From NCBI RefSeq assembly GCF_002234675.1, contig NC_019880.2, forward strand, positions 16,729,756 to 16,793,755: a DNA stretch of 64,000 nt, in the 5' to 3' direction. A program made the translations under genes and the position numbers. Numbering within the stretch: the stretch's first letter is position 1; each line of letters begins with the position of its first letter. This DNA is from Oryzias latipes (taxonomy: Eukaryota; Chordata; Actinopteri; Beloniformes; Adrianichthyidae). Positions 41,990-53,799 of the stretch are shown here, piece by piece. Below the pieces are notes generated by a model that did no database searches, was not told the DNA's origin, and was given only the letters and a program-made list of their open reading frames with translations.

Positions 41990-41997
41990 TGACGTCA
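41990..41997 (+). promoter_or_regulatory. hmgcl: CRE palindrome at the hmgcl start
   Basis: TGACGTCA lies 13 bases before the hmgcl start codon, in a GC-rich core promoter or leader. It is a full CREB/ATF consensus. HMG-CoA lyase is a ketogenic enzyme, so cAMP control would make sense, but binding is inferred. Confidence 0.5.
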
Positions 41998-42010
41998 CAG
42001 AGAGGCTGTC

Positions 42011-45000
42011 ATGGCGGCTGTGGTCAGGCTGCTGAACAGAGGGATTTTAAGCTCAGCCATGGGTCAACACTACCTGGCGTTGAGCACCGTAGCGAAAGTT
42101 AAAGCGGTGAGTATTTCATTCTATTGACGGTCAAGTTTAAAATCACGCCTTTTAATGACTCAACGATAACTGGCACTTTCCCAGAGCTTAGCTACCAAGC
42201 TAGTTTTGTAGGAGGAAGGAGGTCATTTATTTATTTTTCCTACTTGTCGCGCTGTCAGGTTCCTTGTGTCTGTTTCACCTTTTTTCCTGCACGTTTTCGT
42301 TTTGTTGAATGTCACCAGACTGGTTTGAAAGCAGGCCACGCGCTTCCAGAGAAAGTGAAGATCGTGGAGGTGGGACCCAGAGATGGACTTCAAAACGAGA
42401 AGGTGACGTTTATGTGTTTACATTAGGACATTTGGACCGGGGTTGAACCTGTTTACAGTCCTGACGGCTCTACTGAAACACGTGCATAATCGTTTTGCTG
42501 CTGCTTTGACTTCTGTTTGCAGAGCATCGTCCCAACAGAGGCTAAAATTCATTTGATTGACATGCTGTCAGAGTCAGGCCTGCAAGTCATCGAGGCCACC
42601 AGCTTTGTTTCTCCTAAGTGGGTTCCCCAGGTCTGTAGCTGCCTCGTTGGTCTGTAAGGAGAGTACTGACACGCCCCTCTTTTTCGGAACTAACCTGTTT
42701 CTGTCCTCACCTGCTCAGATGGCAGACCAGGTGGAGGTGATGAAAGGAATTCAAAGGAAACCAGGAGTGACCTATCCGGTCCTCACGCCCAATCTCAAGG
42801 GTTTCCAGGCTGCTGTAAGTTCTCCAAGACTTCCTGTTCCCACCATGCTCCAAAGAGCTCTAAAACATGTTACATGAGACAGATGAAGCCCAAAATGACG
42901 GTAATTAGGATCACTGCCAGAGCAATCAACAGTTAAGATTCTAGTTCTTAAATTTACACTTCATTTTATGATTCTATCCTGACTTATTTTCTCATTTTCT
43001 CTCTATATTTGGTCACATAAAAATCATAATTGTGCAACTAGAGATATAAACCAAACAAAGGAGGAACTTTCATTATTAAAATCCTATTTGTTTACATTGA
43101 AAAAGTAACTGAAAGCAAATTCAGCCTAAAAAGCTTTTATTTAATATAGATATTTTTATCTACAAAAACCAAATGACAGTTGTCTATGTTACCTTACAGG
43201 GCAAAGAGTTTATTATCATCTGAATTTAAAAAAACAACAAAGCTGTCTAACCTAAAATTGAAATCCAGGGCCATTAAGCAAATTAATACAGCAGAGAATT
43301 ACTAAAGAATCTTTTTCACTTTCATGATCACACACAGTTTGAGAGCTTCTTTATCACTTTTGCAGAACCTCATCTTTGCCAGCATTGTTAGTTAAGATAA
43401 AATCCTTCTTCTTCACCTCATCTTCACAGGAGACATGCCTCATCATGTTCATCTGTTTGTTCCGAGTCTGACGAGGACAGTGGTTTTTTTCCCCTCTCTG
43501 CTCTCTCTGCAGGTAAAGGCTGGAGCATCCGAAGTCGCCATATTTGGTGCTGCATCTGAGCTGTTCAGCAAGAAGAACATAAACTGCTCAGTGGATGAGA
43601 GTTTACAACGCTTTGACGAAGTCATGAGAGCAGCGAAGGAGGCTGCTGTGCCAGTTAGAGGGTAGGAATTCCGGTTTCCTCTCTACCGCTGAGACACTTT
43701 TAAATCATCAGGAGTTGTTTAAGTCTTGTATCTGTGTGTTTCATCACCGCAGTTATGTCTCCTGTGTCGCCGGATGCCCATATGAAGGCAAGGTGGCACC
43801 TGAGAAAGTTGCACATGTGAGTTTTGACGCAACGTATTCTGCCTTCTTTTTTCTTTTAAAATAAATCTGCGTTTTGGGACAAAATAACCGTTCATTTGCG
43901 TCCACCTCACAGGTCGCCAAGCGTCTGTACGCCATGGGCTGCTATGAGATCTCCCTGGGCGATACTATAGGGGTGGGGACTCCTGGTAGCATGGTTGACA
44001 TGCTTGAAGCTGTGACCAGAGAGGTGCCAGTCAGTGCTCTGGCGGTGCACTGCCATGACACGTACGGTCAGGCCTTGGCTAACATCCTTGTCGCTTTGCA
44101 GGTACCGTTCACGTCTCATATTTTATTTAGAAATTGATTGGGTTTTTAATGAAATCGCTTTGGTTGTTAGATGTTCCTTCACAGGTTTTATTCTTTCTAC
44201 AGTGATGTGCAGCTTTTCATCATTTTTATAGATGGGGATCAGTGTGGTGGACTCGTCTGTAGCAGGACTGGGGGGCTGTCCTTACGCTCAGGGCGCCTCT
44301 GGAAACGTAGCGACCGAAGACGTCGTTTATATGCTGCATGGACTTGGAATACAGACGGTAAGAAGAACCAGTTTGTTCGTCGTTTTTGGACATTTTCATT
44401 TTCTCTGTAGCTTTACAGTTTTTACTGCTCAGTTTTTGAAAACTGTTGCCTCTAAATCTTTAAAAGCATTTGCATCCTTAAGGGGCTCAGCTACAGAAAG
44501 ACAGGACGGTGAAGTTCCTGTTTGTCAAAGTGTGTGTGAAATGTGTGCTCCGCTTTCACCCCCTCTGGGCAGAGCGGTGAGATGCAGTCAGAAAAAGATG
44601 GCATGGAGAAGGAAATAAGTTGGACAGGCTCTGGTGTCTGCACACCCGTACAAATCCAATAAAACAAAGTAATTATTTTCTGAGGATTGAAATTAATTCT
44701 TGGATCCATCCATCAGTCTTTCAATCTTCAGAACGCGCCGAATCCCTTTCGGGGTCATGGGGTTACAGGAACACTTGAGAGGCACAGATTAACCTTGTTT
44801 TATACCATGGTCCGGGTCAATACTCGATTCTGATTGGCTGCTAGGTGTACATTAAAAAGTGATATACCACAGGATAACCGCACGGTGAAAAAAGAAGTTC
44901 CGTTCACCTTGCTTAAATGTTTTGTATCACTGCGCCGGCTTCTTTAAAACAACCTTTTGCTTCATCATTTGGACAAAAACAAGCGGTAAGAGGTGAACTT

Positions 45001-46472
45001 TTTCTCTGAACTGATGCTTTATTCAACCCATCGGAAAGATCGGCAAATATATGTCGCAGAATCTTGACTGTAGCGGTGGTGCGGCGCGACGCAGAATATT
45101 TGTTACGTGGTGCGGTGTAACAAATAGTCAGCTTTTTGTGAGAAAAGCGTTCCAAATCGGGGAAAAAAACAAGAATTAAGGACTAAAAACTGGTTAATAT
45201 GTATTGCTTTTGTAAGTGACCATGTTATAAGCGGGTTAATGGCCTTCGAAGTGTGCATTATTACTTTTTAACGCACTTCGCGGAAGCAACCGTCCGACGT
45301 GAAGGCTTCCACGGCGTGCGTTAAAAAGTAATAATGTACACCTCGTCGGCCATTAACCCTTACTTGAACTGTATGGAGAAGCCAGAGGGGACCGAAGAAA
45401 ACCCACGTATGCGGGGGAGAACATTCAAACTCCACACAGGAGGGTTTCAGCAGGGATTTGAACCAGGAGAGGGCTAACCACTACACCACCATGCAGCCCT
45501 TCTCGGATACTATCTCTAAATCAGCTAGAAAAACTAAGGCAAAAGCGATATTTTTGTTTGGTCAAATGAATCAAGAACAAATACAAATGTTGTAATATTC
45601 ATGTACAGTAAGATATTTTTATGAGTGGCTTATAACAGAAAAATGCCCCAGGAATGTAAATACAAAATTAGATTGGTTGGTTGATTAGTGCAGCTCCCAT
45701 CCTAATTTGTGTTGGATTATTTTTATTTTAGTGAAATTATAAAATCATTATGTCAGTCAAGGATCTGTCAGTAGGTTGCAGGTCAAGTCCGCCCATTCTT
45801 TATCCTCCATATATCTGTTCGTCAGTATGTGACGCATCTTACCAGCAGGTGGTGTTGGTCCACAGCTCGGCCCACGTTTAAACGATGCAGCCATGGATCT
45901 TTGAGAGTGGATTATTATCTTTAAATGAACATTTCTTTTTGAAATCACTGAACAAACTAGTGATTATTCTCAGAAATCTTCTGTTGGGGAACTTTGTCTG
46001 AACAACAACAAAAAACTACCGTGTGTAGTTCAAACACACGCATCAATTACTGATCATGGTTCAACTTTTAGGAAAAATATTCTCTTGACCTGAGCTCTGA
46101 AAGTCACAGCTTCTGACTTTTTCATGGTCAGGAAAACACACTTTTTTATTTATTTATCTGGTCTGTAATATTCAGTGTGTGATAAAGAAAAGTGGGACAA
46201 CATCGAGTTAAAAAGTCCTACATATTTGTAAGAATTATTCAAATAAAATGTCAATTTGAAAGAAAATAAATTTATTATTTATATTTTGCAGTCTGCATTG
46301 TTACAAATATTCATGTTATTGGTGTATTTTAGTTTTTCAAGCCTCTCAGAGTCTGACTCTTTCTCCTCAGGGAGTGGACCTCACCAAGCTGATGGATGCT
46401 GGAGCTTTCATCTGCCGGACCCTCAGCAGGAAGAGCAGCTCCAAAGTGGCACAAGCTACCTGCAAACTGTAG
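42011..46472 (+). CDS. hmgcl: hmgcl, 3-hydroxy-3-methylglutaryl-CoA lyase (9 exons)
   Basis: Exons: 42011-42106, 42319-42402, 42523-42630, 42719-42814, 43513-43661, 43753-43816, 43913-44101, 44232-44357, 46371-46472. Phases agree and give 337 residues (human 325). It cleaves HMG-CoA to acetyl-CoA and acetoacetate, the last step of leucine breakdown and of ketone body synthesis. The N-terminus ([18 protein letters not shown]) is basic and hydroxylated, as in a mitochondrial presequence. The TIM-barrel landmarks are [13 protein letters not shown], the metal-binding [14 protein letters not shown], and the lyase signature [17 protein letters not shown] with the active-site Cys. The protein ends in Cys-Lys-Leu, the peroxisomal targeting tripeptide also present in mammals, so dual targeting is likely. 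Intron 8 (2 kb) holds SINE and fold-back insertions. The poly(A) signal AATAAA is at 46789-46794. The protein looks intact. Confidence 0.97.
44776..45365. mobile_element. Composite inverted-repeat insertion in hmgcl intron 8
   Basis: ATTAACC with CCATGGTC at 44790-44812 is matched in reverse by GACCATGTTATAAG and GGGTTAAT at 45218-45240. It is followed by a near-perfect hairpin (45234-45359). No transposase is seen; it is a non-autonomous element of unknown superfamily. Confidence 0.55.
45234..45359. repeat. Long hairpin (about 126 bp)
   Basis: GGGTTAATGGCC at 45234 pairs with GGCCATTAACCC ending at 45359. Inner arms TGCATTATTACTTTTTAACG and its near complement follow, and GGAAGC/GCTTCC close the stem around a loop of about 17 bases. 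Several mismatches lie near the CTTCGAAG/CGACGAGG positions. Confidence 0.85.
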
Positions 46473-46799
46473 CAAACACCTCAGTGGCGCTCAGTGCCAC
46501 TAATCTGCAGACTCATCGTCGTCTTCTGAGCTTCTCCAGTTGGATGATTGCCACATTTCTCACGGCGCCGACTCATGCTGCTTTTTACACGTCATGAATT
46601 CTATGATGACACAATGGTGACACACTGGACAGTGCCTTATATTAAGACAAGAAGCGTCACGTTTTCGATGATTGTTTAAGATGTTGGGCCTCATAGTGGT
46701 TAGTAAAACATGTCAAATATATGTATATGTGTATATTTTAACTGATTCTCTTAAATTACAGTTTGTACAGATTATTGTAGACTTTCAAAATAAAATACT

Positions 46800-48128
46800 T
46801 CACAGTAAAACCTGGTGTTAATCAATTTTTGGGCAGTGTAAACAGTTTTTTGTGAATCTTTGATTTTTTTTTTGTCTGGGATTTGATGTAAGACATTGAA
46901 ACTGACTAGAAATTTTTCTTAGTCACAAACACAATTAATCCTTTTCAGTTCCTACTAAAAAACCTGACAGACAAGTTTACTTCCGACTTCTGCAAAAACC
47001 TAGAGAGAAAAAAAACCTAGATCTGGTGATTAAAGTTCAGATTGCTACAGAAAAATTCCCAACATGGAGGCAAAAAATAACCACAATGCAAATAAATAAC
47101 ACACAATCTACCAATGCTTATGTTTGATGTTCAATATAAACAATGAATTGACAACAAATTCTATTGACTGAACCTTAAAAATAAAAGTTACAGACATTTG
47201 CAACTGTTTCACAAATGTGCGGATTCACTTTAATTGTAATTTTGTACAATTTTATACAAAGAGTTGCAAAATAGGTATCCCACCTGTGTGAGCAAGAAGT
47301 CACAATGTATCACAATAGTTTAGCAACACACTTGTCTGTGCTGCGCTCCAACACCACATTTAAAGACAGGTTTTGAAGGATTTACATAAAAAGAAACTTC
47401 GTACAAGCACAAAAAATGTTGCACAGCATACAGCTATAAAGACCTGAGACCTCTGCAACATGCCTGCAGGATGACACTGTTAAAGGAGCAAGAAATGCAA
47501 TTTAACTTTTTTTTTTTTTGCAATTATTTAACTTTCTTCAAGTATTGCAGTTTTACAGCAAACTGACTATCCGGAGCATCCACACTCCCATCGGTTTCAT
47601 CTCCTCAGTCAAGTCCGGCAACATCAAATCATAAAGTTTTGATGGGAACAACAATTAAATACCAGCTGAGAAGAACTAGCCAAACCCTTAAGAACTCTAA
47701 GGGTTGTGATGTGTCACTGCGGAGACAGCCAAAGAACAGCGAATACCTCTGCCAGGTGTGTCCTCCAACCCTGAGTGACTGTTTTTTTCTGTTTCCCCTC
47801 CCTTATAAACTCCAATCACAAAAAAAGACTGAAACAACAGCAACTGGAATATTCTGTGGGGCAGAAGTCAAGAGGTGTTCAAGTTCAAGTGAAAAAAGTT
47901 CATGGCCGACCAATAAATACGAGTTTTTAGAGCAGATCTGCGAATGTTGTGGAAGTGGATTTGGAACCCTAGTTGAAACGATTCTTTCAGTCAGAAGTGA
48001 AGGATTCAGTCCTGATGACTTAACTTCCAGAGTTGTGCTGCAGTTTGGCTCGTGACTGAATCTCTTTTTTTGGGGAGGATTAAATCCAAATACTGCCCAT
48101 CTGCTCTTTGGACTGGTGTTAGTTACAA
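46800..48128 (-). other. Probable gjb3-like 3' untranslated region and intergenic DNA
   Basis: No coding region. On the minus strand an ATTAAA signal near 47229 could end the connexin transcript, and the hmgcl transcript ends from the other side near 46810. The two genes are tail-to-tail. Confidence 0.4.
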
Positions 48129-48989
48129 TTACAAAGCCAAAGACAAATTGGGAGCAGAGGCTCGGATCTTCTTTTCAAGCGCGAGGTTTCTCGGTGGAAA
48201 GAGACCATTGAAGGATGGAGGCAAGTCTTTCTCATCCTTCTGCTCTTCCTTTGAAATCTGCAGATTGCTCTTCCCCATGAGGTCATTGTTGTAATGGTCG
48301 CAGTAGATGGCCACATGGCGACGGTGCTTTTTGATCTTGTGTCCGAGTCTCGCGATGCGCTTGGCGATGAGATAGATAATCTCGCAGATGTTGAGAACAA
48401 CGCAGAGGGCTGATGCTCCCACCATGAAGTATGTGAAGACCTTCTTTTCCGTGGGGTGTCCTATGTAACAGTCCACCACGTTGGGACAAGGTGAAACCTC
48501 GCACTTGACCAGTCTCGGCAGGTCGAAGCTGTCGTAGATGTGGTGGAGGATGTAAAGGAAGCCAATCTCAATGCCCGTCTTAACAAAGAGGCTGATTAAG
48601 TACGTCCACCACAGGCCGCCATGTTTCTTCCCCGTGTTATTGTAGAGCTTGCTTTCCTCGCCAAACTTGGCCTTGTGCTTACGTTCCCGGTCATTCCGAT
48701 ACGCCACATGCATGACCACCATGAAGGAGGGGCAGGTCACAAAGATGAGCTGCAGGGCCCACAGGCGAATGTGGGAGATGGGGAAGAAGTGGTCGTAGCA
48801 GACGTTGGCACAGCCGGGCTGCTTGGTGTTGCAGTCAAAGTCCTTCTGATCATCGCCCCACACCCGCTCCGCTGCCACCACATACACCATCACCCTGAAG
48901 ACGAACACCACTGACAGCCACAGCCGCCCAAACGCAGTGGAGTATTTATTGACCCCACTGAGGAGAGCTTGGAAAGTCTTCCAGTCCAT
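48129..48989 (-). CDS. gjb3: Connexin, gjb3-like (Cx31/Cx35-type gap junction protein)
   Basis: 286 residues in one coding exon, beginning [20 protein letters not shown], the standard connexin amino-terminal helix. Four membrane segments: about 20-40 ([20 protein letters not shown]), 75-95, 130-150 ([20 protein letters not shown]) and 188-210 ([20 protein letters not shown]). The extracellular loops carry the connexin cysteines: [12 protein letters not shown] (C-x6-C-x3-C) and [12 protein letters not shown] (C-x4-C-x5-C). Six subunits form a hemichannel in the plasma membrane. The C-terminus ends [10 protein letters not shown], close to the ASAPNL end of mammalian GJB3, which supports this assignment over other beta connexins. 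The teleost naming (cx35.4 or similar) is uncertain. A splice acceptor on the minus strand at about 49057, just upstream of the ATG, shows the usual intron in the 5' leader. Confidence 0.93.
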   Translation of the reverse strand: MDWKTFQALLSGVNKYSTAFGRLWLSVVFVFRVMVYVVAAERVWGDDQKDFDCNTKQPGCANVCYDHFFPISHIRLWALQLIFVTCPSFMVVMHVAYRNDRERKHKAKFGEESKLYNNTGKKHGGLWWTYLISLFVKTGIEIGFLYILHHIYDSFDLPRLVKCEVSPCPNVVDCYIGHPTEKKVFTYFMVGASALCVVLNICEIIYLIAKRIARLGHKIKKHRRHVAIYCDHYNNDLMGKSNLQISKEEQKDEKDLPPSFNGLFPPRNLALEKKIRASAPNLSLAL

Positions 48990-49056
48990 CTTCTGGGCTG
49001 CTGATCAAATATCTCTGAAGTATCTGGAACTCTTCTCTTTCAGCTGGAAGAATTTT

Positions 49057-51774
49057 CTAGAAGAAAAAGAAAACAAGACGTGTTGCTGTGGTCTTAAAGA
49101 TCTAACTTTTAACACTCATGATCCAACAAATTTCAAAGCTGTTTTCATGCTAAAACAATTTCAAACTTTGACTCATCCAGGAAAAAGGCTCGGAGCAGCA
49201 ATTCGGGAAAAACGGGCTCACAAGGAAACACATGGATCCTACGTCTTTACACTCACGCGCATTTACATTCAAAATATTTTTTTCGTTAAAAATGCGTGTT
49301 TTAGGACAAAATTTCTTAACTTGTGTATTAGTAACCATAAAAAACAAATGTCCAAAAATTCAAACTGGATATGGGCCAAAGACAAAGCCCGTTTACTAGT
49401 TTTACGCACGAGTGGGTGTCGTTTACTAACACTTTTACGCTTATTTGGAACAACCTTCGCTCTTCATATAAATACCTAAATTATATAAATAAAATCTTTT
49501 TACAGTTTAGCCAACGAAACACCGCGCCGTATACGACTGTGGAATCACTTCTGACAGACAGAGACGCACAGTCGGCACCACAAAACTTACTTTTCCAACA
49601 TTTGATGCGAGTTTTACGCTTACCTTCAAATGTAAAAATCCACAACTACTTCAAACATGTCTCCTGGATAAATGTAACTAACACGATGTTGATGATTTAA
49701 AGCTGTTATTCTATGTTTTAGCGCACGGATTTGGCTCCTCAGCAGGTATTCGCTTCTGTGTAGAGAAATGCGCCTGTGGGAGTGGTCTAAGGAACTTCCC
49801 CAGATGTTCCTTCAGGTTGCTCCCTCCTCCCCTTCCTCGCAAGGACTCCTTTTGTCCTCCTTGCTTTCTGAGAAAAATCAAGGCAGTTTATGTGTCTACA
49901 AACTTTACAACACTGAGAAAAAAAATGACTTTTATCAAATCAAGCATTATAAACCCCAACTTTTTTTTGATGTTTGTTGGTTTTGGAGCAAAGGTTACGG
50001 AAAAATCCATATATGAAAAGGATACTTCAGGACAAAGGTTATATCTGTGGCTCTATGAAAAGTTATATCTAAAGGTTTGAGTGCAAAAATGCTGAACAAC
50101 ACAAAACAATGTTAGTGTCGTGACTTTCCTCTTCCTTGTTTCAAAGAACAGGACTGCCAACTTGTTTCAACTTGTCAACTGGTGTTTGTTACCTAAGAGC
50201 AGCCAAAGAGGCACACCTTCCCCTGAATAACCCATTTTTTTTAAGCTCTGCATGTTCTCTGATGCTCTCTTGCAGCCTGCTGGGCTTTCACATGCAAAAC
50301 AAGCCGGTGATTAGTGAGGATGTTCTGACTATGATGCTGCTTGGTATGTTCCTCTTTCGTAGAAAGATATATGGCATCAGTTGAACTGACAAGACTGTAC
50401 AAGACGAGCCAGCAGCCTATTCAAAGTTCTCAGATGTCAAGATTATCACTGATCTCCTGGGATCTCAGGTTCTTTATGATGTTGTTCTTTCCACTTTTAT
50501 AACCACAGAAGAAGACACGCTATAGGTGTAACAGTAGCAGGATAACATGCGGAATCCATGGCCAAAGAGGACACACATTTCCAGACCTGTTCAGACTGTG
50601 AGAGCTGTACAGCTTTCTTGGAGAAGGCAGTCTTGAATCCATGGGAGGTCTCAGTGATCCTGTGCAGCTGTTCCTTATCTTTGCTGGATTGTAAAACAGC
50701 AAACTGTTCTAAGAGGAACATCAGAAGGTCATAATGCTACTTTGTGTCAGGGTGTTCCTCCTCTTTCATCCAAAGAAGTGAAGGTTCAGATCCACCAAAG
50801 TGAGTTCAGACTATTTTGCTTGTTTTCTGGTGATGAGTGGCACCCCACGGCCACATTTGTTTCCCATCCTTGTTCCTGGTTCTCCGCAGGAGGCTGGTCT
50901 GAAACGCTCACTGAACATGTGGCAATGCCCATTTTTATCTTGTGTGAAAACATGCTTTTCAAGCCTGATTGAGAATGAAAGAGTAAAGTGGAGCCAGCTC
51001 AGTTCAGGTCATGTCAGGTCTTGTGTTGCTGAAGTCTCTGGGGGGGCAAAAGCTCCAAAAGGACAGCTTCACACAATGACCCCACCCAGCTTGAAACAAC
51101 TCTCAATTGAAATGAAAATGACTGAAACCCAGTCAAGCTGAATGGAGAGAACTGACATTGATAGTTTTCATGTTGAATCACTTTAGATCTTTTTCCTCAA
51201 AATCTCATAACAGCGTTGAGGATGTTTGACCTTTTTTCTTTCTCTTGCAAGTGTCACCTTATCTGCTGTGAGAGAGGCTGAGGCTTCAAGCTGAAGTCCA
51301 AGTTTTGTTTTTCTCTTACCCACTTTGGGATGAATTAAAAAGTTTGTATGGAGTCACGTTCAACTTTGAAAATCCTATCCATTCTTGTTCTTCCACTTTT
51401 TGGCCTTTGAAGAGATGCTGCTGCACTTTCTTTCCTTGTTGCTGTCTGATTGTAAAATGCAGTTGCAGGGAAGTAAATTTAAAACATGACACTTCATAGC
51501 TGACATGCCTTTGAGGCTTTGAGCCCCCCCCCCCCCCTTCCCCAATGTTTATAACCTCAAAGTTTAATGAAGGCTCTGTACGAGCAGAAGAGTTTTCATT
51601 TGACCATAATGTTTCCAGAGTTGGAACCCTTTCAGCTTCATTTCATGCTAGTATGGGACTAAAGAGCCTTTGAAACAGAAACAGTCAGTTAGTGCAGTTG
51701 ATCTCCCTAACTTTGTAGTTTCAGCCAACAATTGTGCAAGGTCAGTTTTCATTAAGTTCATTTGAATTTTTTTC
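49057..51774. other. Upstream of gjb3-like gene, no further gene recognised
   Basis: It should contain the noncoding first exon and promoter of the gjb3-like gene, but I could not fix them. Open frames here have no family resemblance. A C-run lies at 51526-51538. Confidence 0.4.
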
Positions 51775-52400
51775 ACTGAAGCATCTTCTTTTGTGGGTTT
51801 AGAGATCCACTCCAATCATTTTTTGATTTATTTTTCAAAGTGTTCCCATTGGTCTTTTAATTATGATTATGCCATTTTTAGCCAAAAAGTAAAAAAAAAA
51901 CTGTAATTTTCCAGGACATAGTTTCTGCAGCAGTAAGTCATCAGAAACTTGTTTTTCAGTTGTGGGAGGGACTGTCGATGCAGAGTAAGCATGTACACAT
52001 TTCCCATAGTTTAAAAACTCTCCCACCAGCTTACAGCTCCTCACAACCCCGACCTAAAACTATCGGTGCAACAAAAAAGGTTAGCTATATTGGAGCTATC
52101 CAGCTGTACAGTTTTGAGGGAGGGAAGTAATGGATTTATTTGTTCACAAGTGGATGTCTCAGGATGGAGCAAAGCATTCAGCTCCATTCTGCTTTGCTCC
52201 ATAATAGAGCTTGAGTCTTGCCATGGTAGCTTCTAAGCCACACTTACAGCCTTATTTCATCTGCTCCTCATTCACAAAAAAAAGATATACTCAGAAATGC
52301 AATTTAAAGTTTACACTTCTCCATTATGAGGAAAATGCTACAAAAACATTTTAAAAACAACAAAAAAACAACACAATTTTCATTAGAGTGAGGCTTTAAC
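51775..52400 (-). repeat. Dispersed repeat, copy 2 of the family of about 640 bp
   Basis: Reverse-orientation partner of 2215-2850. It reads on the minus strand from TTAAAGCCTCACTCTAATGA at about 52400 to GATTGGAGTGGATCTCT at about 51800. Its end abuts the piggyBac-like MITE at 52396-52608. Confidence 0.65.
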
Positions 52401-52608
52401 CCTTGTGCTATCTTAGATGACCCCACCCTTACATTAATGTGTTCTCCCTACTATGACAAAGGTGGATAAAGGTGGAAAGATTTCATGTAATCCATGGACA
52501 CCAGTGAAGATCACAAATCATTGAAGAAAAAAGGTTCAGCGCACTGTCTAGTGGGTCTAGATGACCCAACTCCCAACGTTAAAGTGCCTAGGATAGCACA
52601 AGGGTTAA
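52396..52608. mobile_element. piggyBac-like MITE, copy 2 (213 bp with TTAA ends)
   Basis: TTAA plus CCCTTGTGCTATCTTAGATG on the left and the inverted counterpart ending GATAGCACAAGGG plus TTAA on the right. It is about the same length and nearly the same sequence as the copy at 18667-18878. It sits at the TTAA that ends the neighbouring dispersed repeat. Confidence 0.85.
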
Positions 52609-52619
52609 GAAGGTCTTCT

Positions 52620-53790
52620 ATGCATTTCCGTGATTTAATACGCTTTTCTTTTTTTATTAACAAATAAACACAGGACTTGCAGGAATCCAAACTTCTGCCT
52701 AAAAAAGAACCAGACCTTTGAAGATCCAGATTTCTCCAATTTTGGTTAATTATGTTGATCTTTCCAGTCTGAGAAAAGAAGAGTCCCTGATTGACGAAAA
52801 CTGTTACATACATACTCTTAATTGCAAAAGTAAAAACCTGATTTAACCACCAGACTCAGTCTTTTTTTTCAATTGCATTTATTGTTTCCTTGAAACAATA
52901 AATTGAAACTGTATGTTTGAAGCAGCTCACAGTACGCACGTCCGTCCCCTGTGAGGAGCTTTGGCTTTCTGCCTGTTTGAACTGTCGACACAACATGCTG
53001 CTTCTTGCAGAGTCGTTTCTGCATAGAATCAGAGTAAAAAAGACTGAAAAGTACCTTTTGTTTGCCCTCAAGTTAAGCTTATTTGTTCCATTTGTTCTTT
53101 TTTTTTATCAGACTTCCTGCCTGGTTTTAGGCTCTCCTGGAATTTTGAAAAGGAAAAAGAGAAAGATGTGACAGAAAGTTGTTGAAGGAAATACAAAGAT
53201 GTGGTAACTGCACAGAGCTCTGAGCTAGCAAAGGTTTAAGGAAGAGTTTAGTTGGCTTACTGTAATTTCATTTAAGTACAAGCAATGAGCAGCCTCCAGC
53301 AGTCTTTGACTCTGCCTCATTGTCTTTAACTGCTGCTGTGCTGTTTTATGTCAGGGAAAAAAACCACCATACTCAATCAGTCACTTCATACTGCCACAAT
53401 GACATCAAGACAACTGTATTGTCTGTGATGAGAAGATGCTTTTTAAAGATACTCGACTGACCTGAATGTGGGGAGAGGTAGACAAATGGATTGTGTAACA
53501 TCTATGAAGAAGATTAAAAGATGGAGTAACCAAACTGCAAACAGAACTGTGAAAGGCAGACCAAATGTGAGGAGAAAGCAAAACGTTTGACAATAATTTA
53601 CAACTTGGATTTGTTAAAAAAAAGAGAGAGAAAAAAATTACCAGATTATTTGGAACAAGACAAAAATTTAACAAAATCATAAATATGTCACTCCTGCATA
53701 ATTATTTATATTTTCAGAGGTAGGTTTATTCAAAAAGAGCAGCATAACTTCAAAATTAATATCACTAAAGTAGTAAAAATAAAAAATCAC
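52620..53790. other. Intergenic A/T-rich DNA
   Basis: Nothing recognisable. 52850-52950 has an inverted pair TTTATTGTTTCC/GAAACAATAAA, probably chance low-complexity. Confidence 0.5.
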
Positions 53791-53799
53791 TATCACTAA

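Larger units (their letters stand above)
44705..45500 (-). repeat. tRNA-derived SINE split by another insertion
   Basis: On the minus strand, 45500-45366 carries GGTGTAGTGGTTAGC (A box), CTGGTTCAAATCCCTG (B box) and GTTTGAATGTTCTCCCCCGC. The tail resumes at 44775-44705 (CCATGACCCCGAAAGGGATT and a TCCATC-type repeat). The two parts are separated by about 590 bp of foreign sequence (44776-45365). ACTTGA occurs at both junctions, consistent with a target duplication. Confidence 0.7.

Noticed and set aside
47639-48055. Plus-strand frame of 138 codons downstream of the gjb3-like gene
   Set aside because: It lies antisense in the probable connexin 3' untranslated region and has no recognisable domain.
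48937-49479. Plus-strand frame of 180 codons upstream of the gjb3-like gene
   Set aside because: It overlaps the connexin start and leader intron antisense; no family resemblance.
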